Notes: generated by a model from the sequence alone, not told the origin. Shown: positions 1 to 8,301, numbered from the stretch's first letter. The stretch is 64,000 nt of DNA from Pseudomonas nitroreducens (GCF_014204515.1 NZ_JACHLI010000034.1:1-64000), one strand, 5' to 3'. Translations and numbers: made by a program.

Positions 1-13
1 TCGGTGGTCATGC

Positions 14-43
14 TTGCGTCCGCAAGAAAAGTTGCGGACGCAA
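14..43. other. Perfect 12-bp inverted repeat (hairpin)
   Basis: Arms TTGCGTCCGCAA and TTGCGGACGCAA flank a 6-nt loop. Neither side carries a U tract, so it is not a convincing intrinsic terminator. It sits just beyond the broken 3' end of the GNAT gene, next to a GGGGTCAGGCACC stretch. It may be the edge of a small mobile or repetitive element, but no transposase is visible in the window, so this is inference. Confidence 0.5.
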
Positions 44-83
44 TAGTCTCAACTGCGGGGTCAGGCACCCAGGACGCCGATTT

Positions 84-467
84 TCACGCGCTTACGAAAT
101 GCTGGAAAGCGTGGCCGAGCATCAGCGTCTTCAGCTCGCGGTTGGTGGCGCCGCCCCAGTAGCGGTGGTTGATGAAGGTGAAGCCGATGCCGATGTCGGC
201 CGGCAGGTCCGGCACCGGGTAGTAGCGCGAGCAGCCGATGGCTTCGCCGGTATGCCGGTCGAGGATCAGCAGGCAGCCGCCGGCCTGCACGAGAAACTGG
301 AAGTAGGGCTCGAACACCTCACGGCGATAGCGCTCGGTGGCCGGGTGGCCGGCCCAGGTTTCCGGGGAGTTGGCGGCGGCGTACAGCCCGTCGAAATCAT
401 CGGCGCGCAGCGGGCGCAATTGCAGGGTGTCGCCGCGCAGGGTCGGCTGGTCATCGAAGGCGGTCAT
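84..467 (-). pseudogene. GNAT-family N-acetyltransferase, 3'-truncated
   Basis: RimJ/RimL-type GNAT proteins transfer an acetyl group from acetyl-CoA to an amine. From the chosen ATG (GGAG six bases upstream) the frame reads a normal GNAT N-half: RGDTLQLRPLRADDFDGLY, the central ILDRHTGEAIGCSRYY strand, and the NHRYWGGATNRELK acetyl-CoA-binding region. It then stops after HAFQHFVSA. The last 50-60 residues expected for the family are missing; compare the complete GNAT at 23434-24024. The same frame is open for 50 more codons upstream, to an ATG at 617 that overlaps the stop of the zinc-ribbon gene (ATGA), so a chimeric coupled protein is possible. That extension matches nothing I recognise. 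Probably a remnant at the edge of the T6SS island. Confidence 0.6.
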
Positions 468-613
468 GCCGGGCTCCAGGTTGTGTGGAGCCCAGCTTAA
501 GCGGCGATTGGTCTTTTGCAGAGAACCATTGCGGAGTGATTTGGCGGTGCCAAAGCGAGGCAGTTCAAGGATGTCGCACTCTTCAGTCATCAGGCGCCCG
601 TTGGGCCATTGAG

Positions 614-1879
614 TCATTTACTTTTGGCGACTGCATAGCGCGCACGCTTTGGGGATTTGCGGTTGGACAGTCTGGACTTGTGAAAGCATTCGGAACACCA
701 GCTGCCCTGGCGGACACTCTGCAATCCGCAGGACCACGAATGGCCTTGATGACAAAGCCAATGCCAGGGCTTTCGGTAGCCTGGGTAGGCTTGAGTCAGG
801 CACAGACCTCCTTTTCCCGCCGCCAAGCGGCGCGCTTCCTCTACAACTTTCTCCAGACGCTGCGCCTTGGAGCACTGTGGGCACCAGTTCCCCGTGAGTG
901 CATGCACACCAGATACCTCCCACTCATGACCTGCCGAGCAGCGAAACCGATACTGGCTTGTCACGCCCGTGTACTCCTGGCTTAGGCAGATGCCGCCTTT
1001 GATTTCCGCCAGTTTCTGGTATCTGGCCATCCCGGCCCTGTGCAGGTTGTTTCTGACTGCTCTCAAGCGCGCACATTCCGGGCACCAGCTTCCCAGCCGA
1101 ACGATGGTGGCAGTGGTCTCCCACTCGTGGTCTTCGGCGCAGCGGAATCGGTAACGGTCGTCCACCAGGGTGTAGCGTTCGCTCAGGCATTCCCCACCGC
1201 GCTGCCTGGCCAACTGTTGCAGGCGAGCAATACCTTGCGGATGTTTTTGTCGGATCGACATGCGCGTTCGTGCGCACTCCGGGCACCAGGTTCTACTCAG
1301 AACCATACTGCCCTGAGCTTCCCATTCATGGCCCTGATCGCAGCGAAACCGGTATTGCCTTGCGCTGCCCAGGTACTCGGTCGCCAAGCACTCCCCGCCC
1401 TTTTTCCGAGCCACACCCTGCAAACGCTCCAGTCCATCGGAGGACAACAGCTTCTTGTTCCTCAACTGCCTGCGGCACTCGACACAATGGCAGTACACAG
1501 CAACCGCGGTTGACCCGGGACGCAGCCATTCATGCCCGGCGGGGCAGCGGAAACGGTGCAACGCTTTGGAGCCCAGCCAACCTTCCTCCAGGCATTCCAC
1601 ATCAGCCGCTTTGGCCGCGGCGAAAAGCGCCTGATCGCGTTCCAGCGACAGGCAAGCGGGGCAAAGTGAAACCCTGCCGTCCGCGACCGCTGCCCATTTA
1701 TGCTGGAAGACATGCCCTTGCGAGCATGTGAATCGATACAAGGCCCCCGCACCGCGCCAGTCCTCATCCAGGCAAGTCCAACCGAGGCGTTGCAAGGCGA
1801 GGTTTATTCGCTGGAGGCGGGTGCCAGCGGGTTGCATCCTGGGCGGACGCTGCCCCGCAGGGGGGCCTGGCCTATTCAA
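614..1879 (-). CDS. Protein of six tandem zinc ribbons, PAAR-linked
   Basis: About 420 residues built almost wholly from six repeats of 60-70 residues. The pattern is GGxCLxxxYxG....YRFRCxxGHEWE, a spacer of about 17 residues, then WCPEC. Each repeat supplies C-x3-H and C-x2-C as probable zinc ligands; repeats 1, 2 and 6 are more divergent. The layout resembles 'probable zinc-ribbon' domains such as DUF4379, but I recognise no named protein. There is no signal peptide or membrane segment, and the C-terminus is basic. The start is uncertain: a TTG overlapping the PAAR stop (TTGA), or the ATG at 1837, neither with a strong Shine-Dalgarno. Coupling to a PAAR gene at the end of a vgrG2b-tle3 operon suggests a T6SS cargo, adaptor or spike-associated protein. 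It could equally be a nucleic-acid-binding passenger gene. Confidence 0.7.
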   Translation of the reverse strand: MNRPGPPAGQRPPRMQPAGTRLQRINLALQRLGWTCLDEDWRGAGALYRFTCSQGHVFQHKWAAVADGRVSLCPACLSLERDQALFAAAKAADVECLEEGWLGSKALHRFRCPAGHEWLRPGSTAVAVYCHCVECRRQLRNKKLLSSDGLERLQGVARKKGGECLATEYLGSARQYRFRCDQGHEWEAQGSMVLSRTWCPECARTRMSIRQKHPQGIARLQQLARQRGGECLSERYTLVDDRYRFRCAEDHEWETTATIVRLGSWCPECARLRAVRNNLHRAGMARYQKLAEIKGGICLSQEYTGVTSQYRFRCSAGHEWEVSGVHALTGNWCPQCSKAQRLEKVVEEARRLAAGKGGLCLTQAYPGYRKPWHWLCHQGHSWSCGLQSVRQGSWCSECFHKSRLSNRKSPKRARYAVAKSK

Positions 1880-2139
1880 CTTTGTGCGTCGCCTTCAGGT
1901 GCACTGGCGATCAAGCTGGCGCCGCAGGCCGTCTTCATTCCATGCAGGGCGACAGCGATTCCGTCGACATCCAGCAGAGCGCTCCCTTGCGCAATCGGAA
2001 AGACGCCTTTGCACAGCGGGCACACCACCTGGTGACCGACGCCGGCCATGGGCTTGCCATTGAGATTGGTCTGGCCGAACGCCTGAATCACAGTGCCGCC
2101 ATGGCTTGTGCTGTCGCCCAGCCGAATGATTTCTTGCAT
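1876..2139 (-). CDS. PAAR-domain T6SS spike tip protein
   Basis: 87 residues, essentially a bare PAAR domain, which sharpens the VgrG trimer and helps load effectors. Visible PAAR marks are GDSTSHGGTV near the N-terminus, then HQVVCPLC in the middle, and KTACGASL near the end; the His and Cys residues form the metal site at the cone tip. There is no fused toxin, so any effector must bind separately. The start ATG has GGAGAG upstream. The gene lies downstream of vgrG2b-tli3-tle3-tla3 and overlaps the zinc-ribbon gene by four bases, which points to co-translation with that protein. Family assignment is firm; which VgrG it caps is inferred from context. Confidence 0.9.
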   Translation of the reverse strand: MQEIIRLGDSTSHGGTVIQAFGQTNLNGKPMAGVGHQVVCPLCKGVFPIAQGSALLDVDGIAVALHGMKTACGASLIASAPEGDAQS

Positions 2140-2178
2140 CGCAAACTCTCCAACTCGTCTGAAAATGAACTGCTCGAT

Positions 2179-2493
2179 CTACCGAGCTCCCAGTCCCCCC
2201 AAGGCGGTGCCCAGCAGCAGGGCCAGGAGCAGGGCGATGCCGATCAGACATGACCAGATCACCGCCATGCCTGTGAGGAAGCCTTTCAACTGCTGCGGTC
2301 TGTTACGGCTCAGCAAGGCCGCGCCAGTTGCCGGTAAAGCCAGCCAGAGAAGAAAGATCGGTATGACCACTCCTGATGCCAGGTCTGTGCCCGACATCGT
2401 CGCCAGCCAGACCATTGCCTGAAACAGGCAAAGCGCCAGGGCGAGGCCCCAGCCTGCAAGCAGACTGCCTGGGGAAGTCATCGGTTTCGCCAC
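2179..2493 (-). CDS. Small three-helix membrane protein in T6SS island
   Basis: 104 residues with three clear hydrophobic segments, roughly residues 11-32, 42-60 and 73-97, joined by short loops; the second loop holds SRNRPQQ. The start is GTG with a weak ribosome site. No family is recognised. It lies between the second tla3 copy and the PAAR gene on the same strand, with short gaps, so it is probably in the operon. Small membrane proteins in such positions are often immunity proteins for a membrane-active or unassigned effector. That role is inference, with the zinc-ribbon protein as one possible partner. Confidence 0.65.
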   Translation of the reverse strand: MAKPMTSPGSLLAGWGLALALCLFQAMVWLATMSGTDLASGVVIPIFLLWLALPATGAALLSRNRPQQLKGFLTGMAVIWSCLIGIALLLALLLGTALGGLGAR

Positions 2494-2527
2494 TTGAATT
2501 GCCCCGTAGGCTGCCCATGCCTGCTGC

Positions 2528-4054
2528 TCATTGCTTAGCCCTGACCGCGAAGGCTGCCGAAGAATGGGCGAAGTCGCTGTCGGCGTTCTGCGGCATCAGG
2601 TTGACGGTGAAAGGGTCGTAGGAGGGCTTTTTGCCGGGAGTGGGGGCGGTGATGGCGATGATCGTGGCCTGGTCTTTGCGGCGCAGGGGCATGACTGCGC
2701 TGGTATCGCCGTTGAGGTAGCTGGCCATGGTCGCCAGGGCGATGCCGACGAAGGGCGAGGCGGCGCCGGTGTCGCCCAGGCGCTGGGTGAGGTCGTAGCT
2801 TTCTCTTGAGTCGAGCAGGTCCAGCGAACTGTGGGCCAGGCTCAGGGCCGGAGTGAGTTCGGCCAGCGGCGTGGCATTGAGGCCGCCGTCGTAGAACAGC
2901 CGGGCGGGTTGGGGCGTCAGCGATCCGGTGGCCTGCTTCCAGCCGCTGGCCAGTTGCGCATTCAGCGCATCGCGCTTGAGGCGCTCGCCGTTGTCGGGGC
3001 GGGTCAACGAAACGGTCACCGGGCGGTGCAGCTTGGCCAGCACCGGCATGGCATCCCACTGCTCGAAGGCGCGCTCGGTCCAGGGCTGCGGAATGAAGGT
3101 CGAGGGCTGGAACTCCACCGGCGGCTTGCGCCAGCCCCAACCACGGAACTCGGGGTCGATCTTGTTCTCGTTGACCTTGGTGTAGGGGGCGTAATAACGC
3201 AGCCACTCGACGCGTTCGGGGCGGCCCACGATCAGGGCGACCATTGAGTCTGTAAGTTCGCCCGGTTGCCGCGGACCTGTACCCACACCGATAGGCTTGG
3301 TTCCTTTCGCCATTAGTGACAAGGCCATATTGAATCCCTCACTGGCATAAACCAAAACGGCGGGAAGATCGGGGTTTCGCTCGAATAGTTGAAACAGGGA
3401 CTCCAACACCCCTTCCGGGGTGTCATTGCAAACGATGCCATCTTGTATGTTACGAATCCGGTGCCAATGCAGCCCTGCCGGAGCCCGTAGATCATTAACC
3501 TTTACCGATAAGCTTCGTTTTGTTCTCTCTGGAGAGAATCGGAGGTTTGGTAATTCAGAGTTCCATCCTCGCACTACCGTCAAAGTCGGTATCGGCCACT
3601 TCTCTAGGAAGTTTTTTAGCCCTAACTCCAGTGCATCAGCCTTGCGCTTGTCGTACGCCATGTCCTTATCATCAGCGGTGACCGGGTACTTCTTCGGGTC
3701 CATTGGCAGAATGCTGCCTACATGCAGGGCCTCAGTCTGTGCAGTGTTCTGTTGCTGTAAGGTCTGCCAAATCTGCCCTTGACGAAAGACATCCAGACTC
3801 ACACCAATGCTGAGTACATCCAATGTTTCTAGGTGTGGCGAAGTGGTTGGGGCTTGGTGCGTGTTGGACATGCTGGCCTGCCTGGACGAGGCATATGCGC
3901 TGATGGGTGTAGCTGGAGTGGTGAAACAGCGCATGGTCGACAAGGGCGTCTCGGCGGCGCAGAGCCAGGAACTGAACGGCAAGATGCTGGCGACCATACA
4001 GGCCGCCAATAACCGCCGCTTGCCAATGGTTCGAATGATCACCTTAAAGGTCAT
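2528..4054 (-). CDS. tla3: Tla3-like DUF2875 adaptor, second copy
   Basis: 508 residues, DUF2875 family. In P. aeruginosa the DUF2875 protein Tla3 (PA0259) is reported as the cytoplasmic adaptor that brings Tle3 to VgrG2b. This copy begins inside the end of the upstream copy (11-base overlap, weak Shine-Dalgarno, so probably translationally coupled). About residues 270-490 are nearly identical to the first copy (IDPEFRGWGWRKPPVEFQP onwards), whereas the middle region (ASEGFNMALSLMAKGTKP) and the C-terminal tail differ. The tail is shorter and ends FAVRAKQ, without the acidic WMDDL end. A hydrophobic N-terminal segment (ACMVASILPFSSWLCA) resembles a signal peptide, but an internal MSN start exists as in copy one. 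Function by family; redundancy with copy one is unknown. Confidence 0.8.
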   Translation of the reverse strand: MTFKVIIRTIGKRRLLAACMVASILPFSSWLCAAETPLSTMRCFTTPATPISAYASSRQASMSNTHQAPTTSPHLETLDVLSIGVSLDVFRQGQIWQTLQQQNTAQTEALHVGSILPMDPKKYPVTADDKDMAYDKRKADALELGLKNFLEKWPIPTLTVVRGWNSELPNLRFSPERTKRSLSVKVNDLRAPAGLHWHRIRNIQDGIVCNDTPEGVLESLFQLFERNPDLPAVLVYASEGFNMALSLMAKGTKPIGVGTGPRQPGELTDSMVALIVGRPERVEWLRYYAPYTKVNENKIDPEFRGWGWRKPPVEFQPSTFIPQPWTERAFEQWDAMPVLAKLHRPVTVSLTRPDNGERLKRDALNAQLASGWKQATGSLTPQPARLFYDGGLNATPLAELTPALSLAHSSLDLLDSRESYDLTQRLGDTGAASPFVGIALATMASYLNGDTSAVMPLRRKDQATIIAITAPTPGKKPSYDPFTVNLMPQNADSDFAHSSAAFAVRAKQ

Positions 4055-5639
4055 CCATCCAATCAGCTTTGGGCTTCATATCCGCCAGGAACTCTTCCAG
4101 GGCGTAATCCTTGCCGGCGGTTGGTTGCGCTCCGACCTTGAGGGGAGAGGCTACTGCCGGCGTGGATGCCGGGGTGGAAGTGTCGCTGCCAGCGTTCTGC
4201 GGCATCAGGTTGACGGTGAATGGGTCGTAGGAGGGCTTTTTGCCGGGGGTGGGCGAGGTGATGGCGATGATCGTGGCTTGGTCCTTGCGGCGCAGCGGCA
4301 TGACCACGCTGGTATCGCCGTTGAGGTGGCTGGCCATGGTCGCCAGGGCGATGCCGACGAAGGGCGAGGCGGCGCCGGTGTCGCCCAGGCGCTGGGTGAG
4401 GTCGTAGCTTTCCCGGGAGTCGAGCAGGCCCAGCGAGCTGTGGGCCAGGCTAAGGGCCGGAGTGAGTTCGGCCAGCGGCGTGGCGTTGAGGCCGCCGTCG
4501 TAGAACAGCCGGGCGGGTTGGGGCGTCAGCGAGCCGGTGGCTTGCTTCCAGCCGCTGGCCAGTTGTGCAGTCAGCGCATCGCGCTTGAGGCGTTCGCCGC
4601 TGTCGGGGCGGGTCAACGAAACGGTCACCGGGCGGTGCAGCTTGGCCAGCACCGGCATGGCATCCCACTGCTCGAAGGCGCGCTCGGTCCAGGGCTGCGG
4701 AATGAAGGTCGAGGGCTGGAACTCCACCGGCGGCTTGCGCCAGCCCCAGCCGCGGAACTCGGGGTCGATCTTGTTATCGTTGACCTTGGTGTAAGGGGCG
4801 TAATAACGCAGCCAGTCGACGCGTTCGGGGCGGCCGACGATAAGGGCGATCATTGAATCTGTGAGCGTACCGGGGATGCGCGGACCTGAACCACCGCCCA
4901 AAGATTTCAATTTCACGTCCCGGCTAGATAATGACGCTGCCATGTTGAAACCTTCATTCACATAAATCAGTACTGCTGGCAGGTCAGGGTTGCGCTCAAA
5001 TAACTGAAATAGTGATTCCACTACTCCCTCAGGGGTGTCATTGCAAACAATACCATCTTGAAGATTACGAATACGGTGCCAATGCAAGCCTGCCGGCGCT
5101 CGAAGGTCATTGACTTTTATCGAAAGGCTCTTTTGCGTTTCTTCAGGGGTAAAACGAAGATTCGGTGTATTGGGATTCCAGCCACGCACTACTGTCAGTG
5201 TGGGTATTGGCCACTTTTCAAGGAAATTCTTCAGACCCAACTCCAGTGCATCGGCTTTGCGCTTGTCGTAAGCCACATCCTTGTCATCTGCGGCCACCGG
5301 ATACTTCTTCGGGTCCATGGGTAGGATGCTGCCTATATGCAAAGACTCCGTTTGTGCGGCGTTCTGTTGCTGTAGGGCTTGCCAGACCTGCCCTTGTCGA
5401 AAGACATCCAAGCTCACTCCGATGCTGAGCACATCCAGTGTTTCCAGTCGCGGTGAAGAGGTGGGGGCGTGATGCGGGTTATTGGACATACTGGCCTCCT
5501 TGGCCGAAGCGAAAGCGGTGGCGGAAGTCGCCGGGCTAGCAAAACAGCGCAGTGAGGACAAGGATGATTCAGCTGCAGGCAGCCACGGACTGTTCAATGC
5601 CAAGCCAGTAATAATCAGAGTTGAAAGCAGCGGGCGCAT
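4044..5639 (-). CDS. tla3: Tla3-like DUF2875 adaptor for Tle3, first copy
   Basis: 531 residues, DUF2875 family, immediately after tle3 (TGATG overlap). The known role of Tla3 in P. aeruginosa is loading Tle3 onto the VgrG2b spike. The 5639 ATG has GGAGGT eight bases upstream and gives a signal-peptide-like N-terminus (STLIITGLALNSPWLPAA). A second in-frame ATG at 5489 (MSNNPHHAPTSS) has a perfect AAGGAGG five bases upstream and would give a 481-residue protein without signal. An adaptor acting before secretion should be cytoplasmic, which favours the shorter form or a dual product. The C-terminus carries an extra tail (ALEEFLADMKPKADWMDDL) that copy two lacks. Confidence 0.85.
   Translation of the reverse strand: MRPLLSTLIITGLALNSPWLPAAESSLSSLRCFASPATSATAFASAKEASMSNNPHHAPTSSPRLETLDVLSIGVSLDVFRQGQVWQALQQQNAAQTESLHIGSILPMDPKKYPVAADDKDVAYDKRKADALELGLKNFLEKWPIPTLTVVRGWNPNTPNLRFTPEETQKSLSIKVNDLRAPAGLHWHRIRNLQDGIVCNDTPEGVVESLFQLFERNPDLPAVLIYVNEGFNMAASLSSRDVKLKSLGGGSGPRIPGTLTDSMIALIVGRPERVDWLRYYAPYTKVNDNKIDPEFRGWGWRKPPVEFQPSTFIPQPWTERAFEQWDAMPVLAKLHRPVTVSLTRPDSGERLKRDALTAQLASGWKQATGSLTPQPARLFYDGGLNATPLAELTPALSLAHSSLGLLDSRESYDLTQRLGDTGAASPFVGIALATMASHLNGDTSVVMPLRRKDQATIIAITSPTPGKKPSYDPFTVNLMPQNAGSDTSTPASTPAVASPLKVGAQPTAGKDYALEEFLADMKPKADWMDDL
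5495..5501 (-). promoter_or_regulatory. Strong internal Shine-Dalgarno in tla3
   Basis: The minus strand reads AAGGAGG, then five bases, then ATG at 5489, in frame inside the longer tla3 reading frame. It is at least as good as the site serving the upstream start at 5639, so both starts are credible. Choosing 5489 removes the signal-peptide-like segment and agrees with a cytoplasmic adaptor. In the second tla3 copy the equivalent internal ATG is preceded only by a weaker CAGGCAGG. Confidence 0.65.
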
Positions 5640-7792
5640 CAGATTGCACCTCCAGAACGTACAGGGACGTCATTGCGACGATCTCCAATAGTCTGTGTCG
5701 CCACTAGGGAGGGCAAGGTATTGCTCACCATCTGCGGGAACTCGCCACTCTTGTGATAAGTCACCGTGGCATCGATCAAATCATGGTTTGCGACGTCCGC
5801 CCGATAGAGTGCTGTCATCTCATTGTTGGGAGTATCTACCTCAGTATCTGACTGGCCATTAAATCCACCATCTTTGACTTCCCAATCCAACCTCCAATCC
5901 GCCACCCGGCACAGGTACTGATAGAACACGGCATCATCCACACTGTCGCCAGCACCGATGGCCAGGTCATAGGCCAGCACCTGGCGGCTGTGTTCCGGGT
6001 TATTGGGAATGGCGGAGTGGAAGGAGTTGGGCTCCTGGTGACCTGCGGCAGTCTGCAGGCGCAGACGTGCTTCGTAGGGCGTCTCCGCGCGGGTGACCAG
6101 CACCATGCCGTTGCCCAGGTCGCGGGCGGAGAAGACGTGGGTCTGCTGGGCGATGTCCTTGCCCTCATTGAGCGCGCGCTCGACGCTGCTCGGGTCGCGG
6201 CCGTACTTGTAGGCCAGCGGCAGGTCGATCGACTGCGAGACGGCGTTGCGGGTGCTTTTCTCCTTCCACCCGCCATTGGCGACACCGATGGCCGCATCGA
6301 TGGGGTCGAGGGTGTCGAGCACCTGGTAGACGCCGCTGGCAGAGCCTGCCCCAGGGGCGGTCACGGTGCCGATATTGTCGAAATTGGCTTCTGCCGGTAT
6401 TGGCAGCAAAGGTGCAGTGAGCATCACGGTTTCACCCGCTGACAGGCCGGCACGTGCGACAGGCAGCTTCTGTGAAAACGGAAGGAGGGTGTCCTCCCAG
6501 GTTGCCTCACCGGATTGGAGCAAGGGATAAACATAAGGCGGGGTGTGCAGACCGATCTTTTCTTTCTCCCCATTGCGCTTGCGCAAGGTGAAAATTCGCT
6601 GATAGAAGCGTTGCGGCAAGCTGGTTCTGGCGGGAAGGCCTTTTACCTGATCGCCGACTCCGCGCCAGCCGATGCCTTGTACGTTGGCTAGCCCGACGAT
6701 CTGGTCCTGCGGGGTGAAGTACAGGTAGGCGCAGCCGCGGTTGTCGCGCTCATCGAAGCTGACCTTCTCTGCACCGATGCTGGCGGTACTGCCTTGGCTG
6801 CCTGTCCAGCCGGCGCCACCGATAGCGCCGTAGCCCTGGCAGTTCTTCAGCGCGATGCTGGACAGCGCGGGATTCATGTTGGGCCTGGCGCAGATGTAGT
6901 CGAGGATGCCGGTCAGCGTGGTCAGCCGAGCCTGGGTGGTTTGCTGGGTATTGAACCCCTGGAGTTTTTCGGTGAAGGGCTCGAACAGGCTGTAGGGCGA
7001 GTTGAGCATCACCACGCCGTCCGCCGGGGCTACGCCATCGTCCTTGAGGAAGGCGTGAGCGAGCAGAGACAGCAGGGTGCCCTGACTATGGCCAACGACG
7101 TTGATGGTGTCGTTGGGGTAGCGCTTGCGGATGATCTTGATCAGCATGGCCAGGCGCTTGGCGGCAAGGATCATGTACTTGCGCCCGGCGGCGGAGAACA
7201 GCGGGTGGGTCATGGTGCCGCCGATCGCGTTCAGCGAAATGATGCCGAACAGTTTGCCGTTGAAGCCCTTGCCCCACATGTCCGGCAGGTTGGTGGTGGC
7301 ATTGGCGAACTGTCCACCTTCCTTGGTGCCGGCCTTGTCCAGGCGGTTGCGGTTGCGGTCCAGCCATTCGCCGTGGGGCTTGGTTTTCTGGATGTGTTCT
7401 TCTTCTTCTCGAAAGCCCCAGTAGAAGGGCACGACCACACTGCGGGTGGACTTGCCGTCGCTGCCGGCACTGAATTTGCGCCGGTAGTAGACGGCGTCAG
7501 GGTTCTCGGCCTTGCCCTGGTCATCGGACGGCACACTGTAGCTGGCCGGGATGAGGTAACCGGGGTTGCCTTGCCCGTTCGGCAGGGTGGCGGGAATGTC
7601 GAGCCGCTCATTCAAGCCCTGGCACAGGCCACGCTCCAGGCGCTCGTAACAGCCGGCGAGGTCGTTGACACCATGCACGACGATGGTGATGCAGGGTTTG
7701 GGCGGCGGTGGAATCAGGTGTACATCGCCGCCCTTGGGCAGGGTGATGGCTTCGGCCGAGCAGATGGTCCGTGCCTGAACGGCGTCGTTCAT
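5639..7792 (-). CDS. tle3: Tle3-family T6SS phospholipase effector
   Basis: 717 residues from the ATG at 7792, which has AAGGAG seven bases upstream and overlaps the preceding stop (ATGA); the frame extends 23 codons further but without support. An alpha/beta-hydrolase core contains ITIVVHGVND (about 36-44) and the nucleophile elbow GHSQGT with Ser236. A long C-terminal region corresponds to the DUF3274-type part of Tle3. Tle3 proteins are antibacterial lipases delivered into the target periplasm by VgrG2b. There is no signal peptide, as expected for T6SS cargo. Two Tli3-like genes lie upstream and two Tla3-like genes downstream, matching the order vgrG2b-tli3-tle3-tla3 in P. aeruginosa. The exact substrate cannot be read from sequence. 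Confidence 0.9.
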   Translation of the reverse strand: MNDAVQARTICSAEAITLPKGGDVHLIPPPPKPCITIVVHGVNDLAGCYERLERGLCQGLNERLDIPATLPNGQGNPGYLIPASYSVPSDDQGKAENPDAVYYRRKFSAGSDGKSTRSVVVPFYWGFREEEEHIQKTKPHGEWLDRNRNRLDKAGTKEGGQFANATTNLPDMWGKGFNGKLFGIISLNAIGGTMTHPLFSAAGRKYMILAAKRLAMLIKIIRKRYPNDTINVVGHSQGTLLSLLAHAFLKDDGVAPADGVVMLNSPYSLFEPFTEKLQGFNTQQTTQARLTTLTGILDYICARPNMNPALSSIALKNCQGYGAIGGAGWTGSQGSTASIGAEKVSFDERDNRGCAYLYFTPQDQIVGLANVQGIGWRGVGDQVKGLPARTSLPQRFYQRIFTLRKRNGEKEKIGLHTPPYVYPLLQSGEATWEDTLLPFSQKLPVARAGLSAGETVMLTAPLLPIPAEANFDNIGTVTAPGAGSASGVYQVLDTLDPIDAAIGVANGGWKEKSTRNAVSQSIDLPLAYKYGRDPSSVERALNEGKDIAQQTHVFSARDLGNGMVLVTRAETPYEARLRLQTAAGHQEPNSFHSAIPNNPEHSRQVLAYDLAIGAGDSVDDAVFYQYLCRVADWRLDWEVKDGGFNGQSDTEVDTPNNEMTALYRADVANHDLIDATVTYHKSGEFPQMVSNTLPSLVATQTIGDRRNDVPVRSGGAI

Positions 7793-8301
7793 GGTGTTGC
7801 TCCTTGTTGGTCTTCGGCGTTTTGTCTTGCCAAACAGGCGGCAGCACCAAGAAGCTTCCACGCGTCGGCGCTACCTTCCAGGCAAAACGCTGCACTCGTG
7901 TTTGAAACCGTCTGCTTGTGCCAACGGCTGCGCTCGTTGAAAGAGATGTCCAGGACGTAACTGCCACCTGGCTGCAATGCCTCGGGAACCCACGCATTGA
8001 CCGAGCTGCCCGAATATTTTCCGAGAATTTCGAGCTTGGGCTCTTGCCATCCCTTGGGAAACTCGACGTCCCAAAGAGTCCGGTAGCAATGGCTTCCGGT
8101 TCGTCGGCAGAGAAATACGCGAGTGATTTCCGAGTTGCGCGTATCAGCCAGTAACGGCTGCAAATCGGCTACGAGATGCGTCCCCTGAATCAGTATCGGA
8201 ATTTCCGGGGGCAACTTGGGCGTGGCCTGTGCTGCAGGAAAAGCCAAGGTAGCAAGCAGTGGCAGCCAGCATCGGGGATCGATGCTCAAAGCGTTGCTCA
8301 T
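7789..8301 (-). CDS. tli3: Tli3-like periplasmic immunity protein (copy 2)
   Basis: 170 residues. The N-terminal hydrophobic segment (WLPLLATLAFPAAQA) with small residues before TPKLPPEIP is a likely Sec signal. The mature part holds ITRVFLCRRTGSHCYRTLW, FPKGWQEPKLEI, SFNERSRWHKQTVS, and paired cysteines (AFCLEG, AACLAR). It is roughly half identical to the next upstream gene, so the two are tandem duplicates. Tli3 proteins protect the producer from Tle3 in the periplasm. It overlaps both neighbours by four bases (ATGA), so it is translationally coupled to tle3. The role is inferred from synteny and export signal. Confidence 0.8.
   Translation of the reverse strand: MSNALSIDPRCWLPLLATLAFPAAQATPKLPPEIPILIQGTHLVADLQPLLADTRNSEITRVFLCRRTGSHCYRTLWDVEFPKGWQEPKLEILGKYSGSSVNAWVPEALQPGGSYVLDISFNERSRWHKQTVSNTSAAFCLEGSADAWKLLGAAACLARQNAEDQQGATP

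Noticed and set aside
14..83. Intrinsic terminator
   Set aside because: The stem is perfect but neither side has a T tract.
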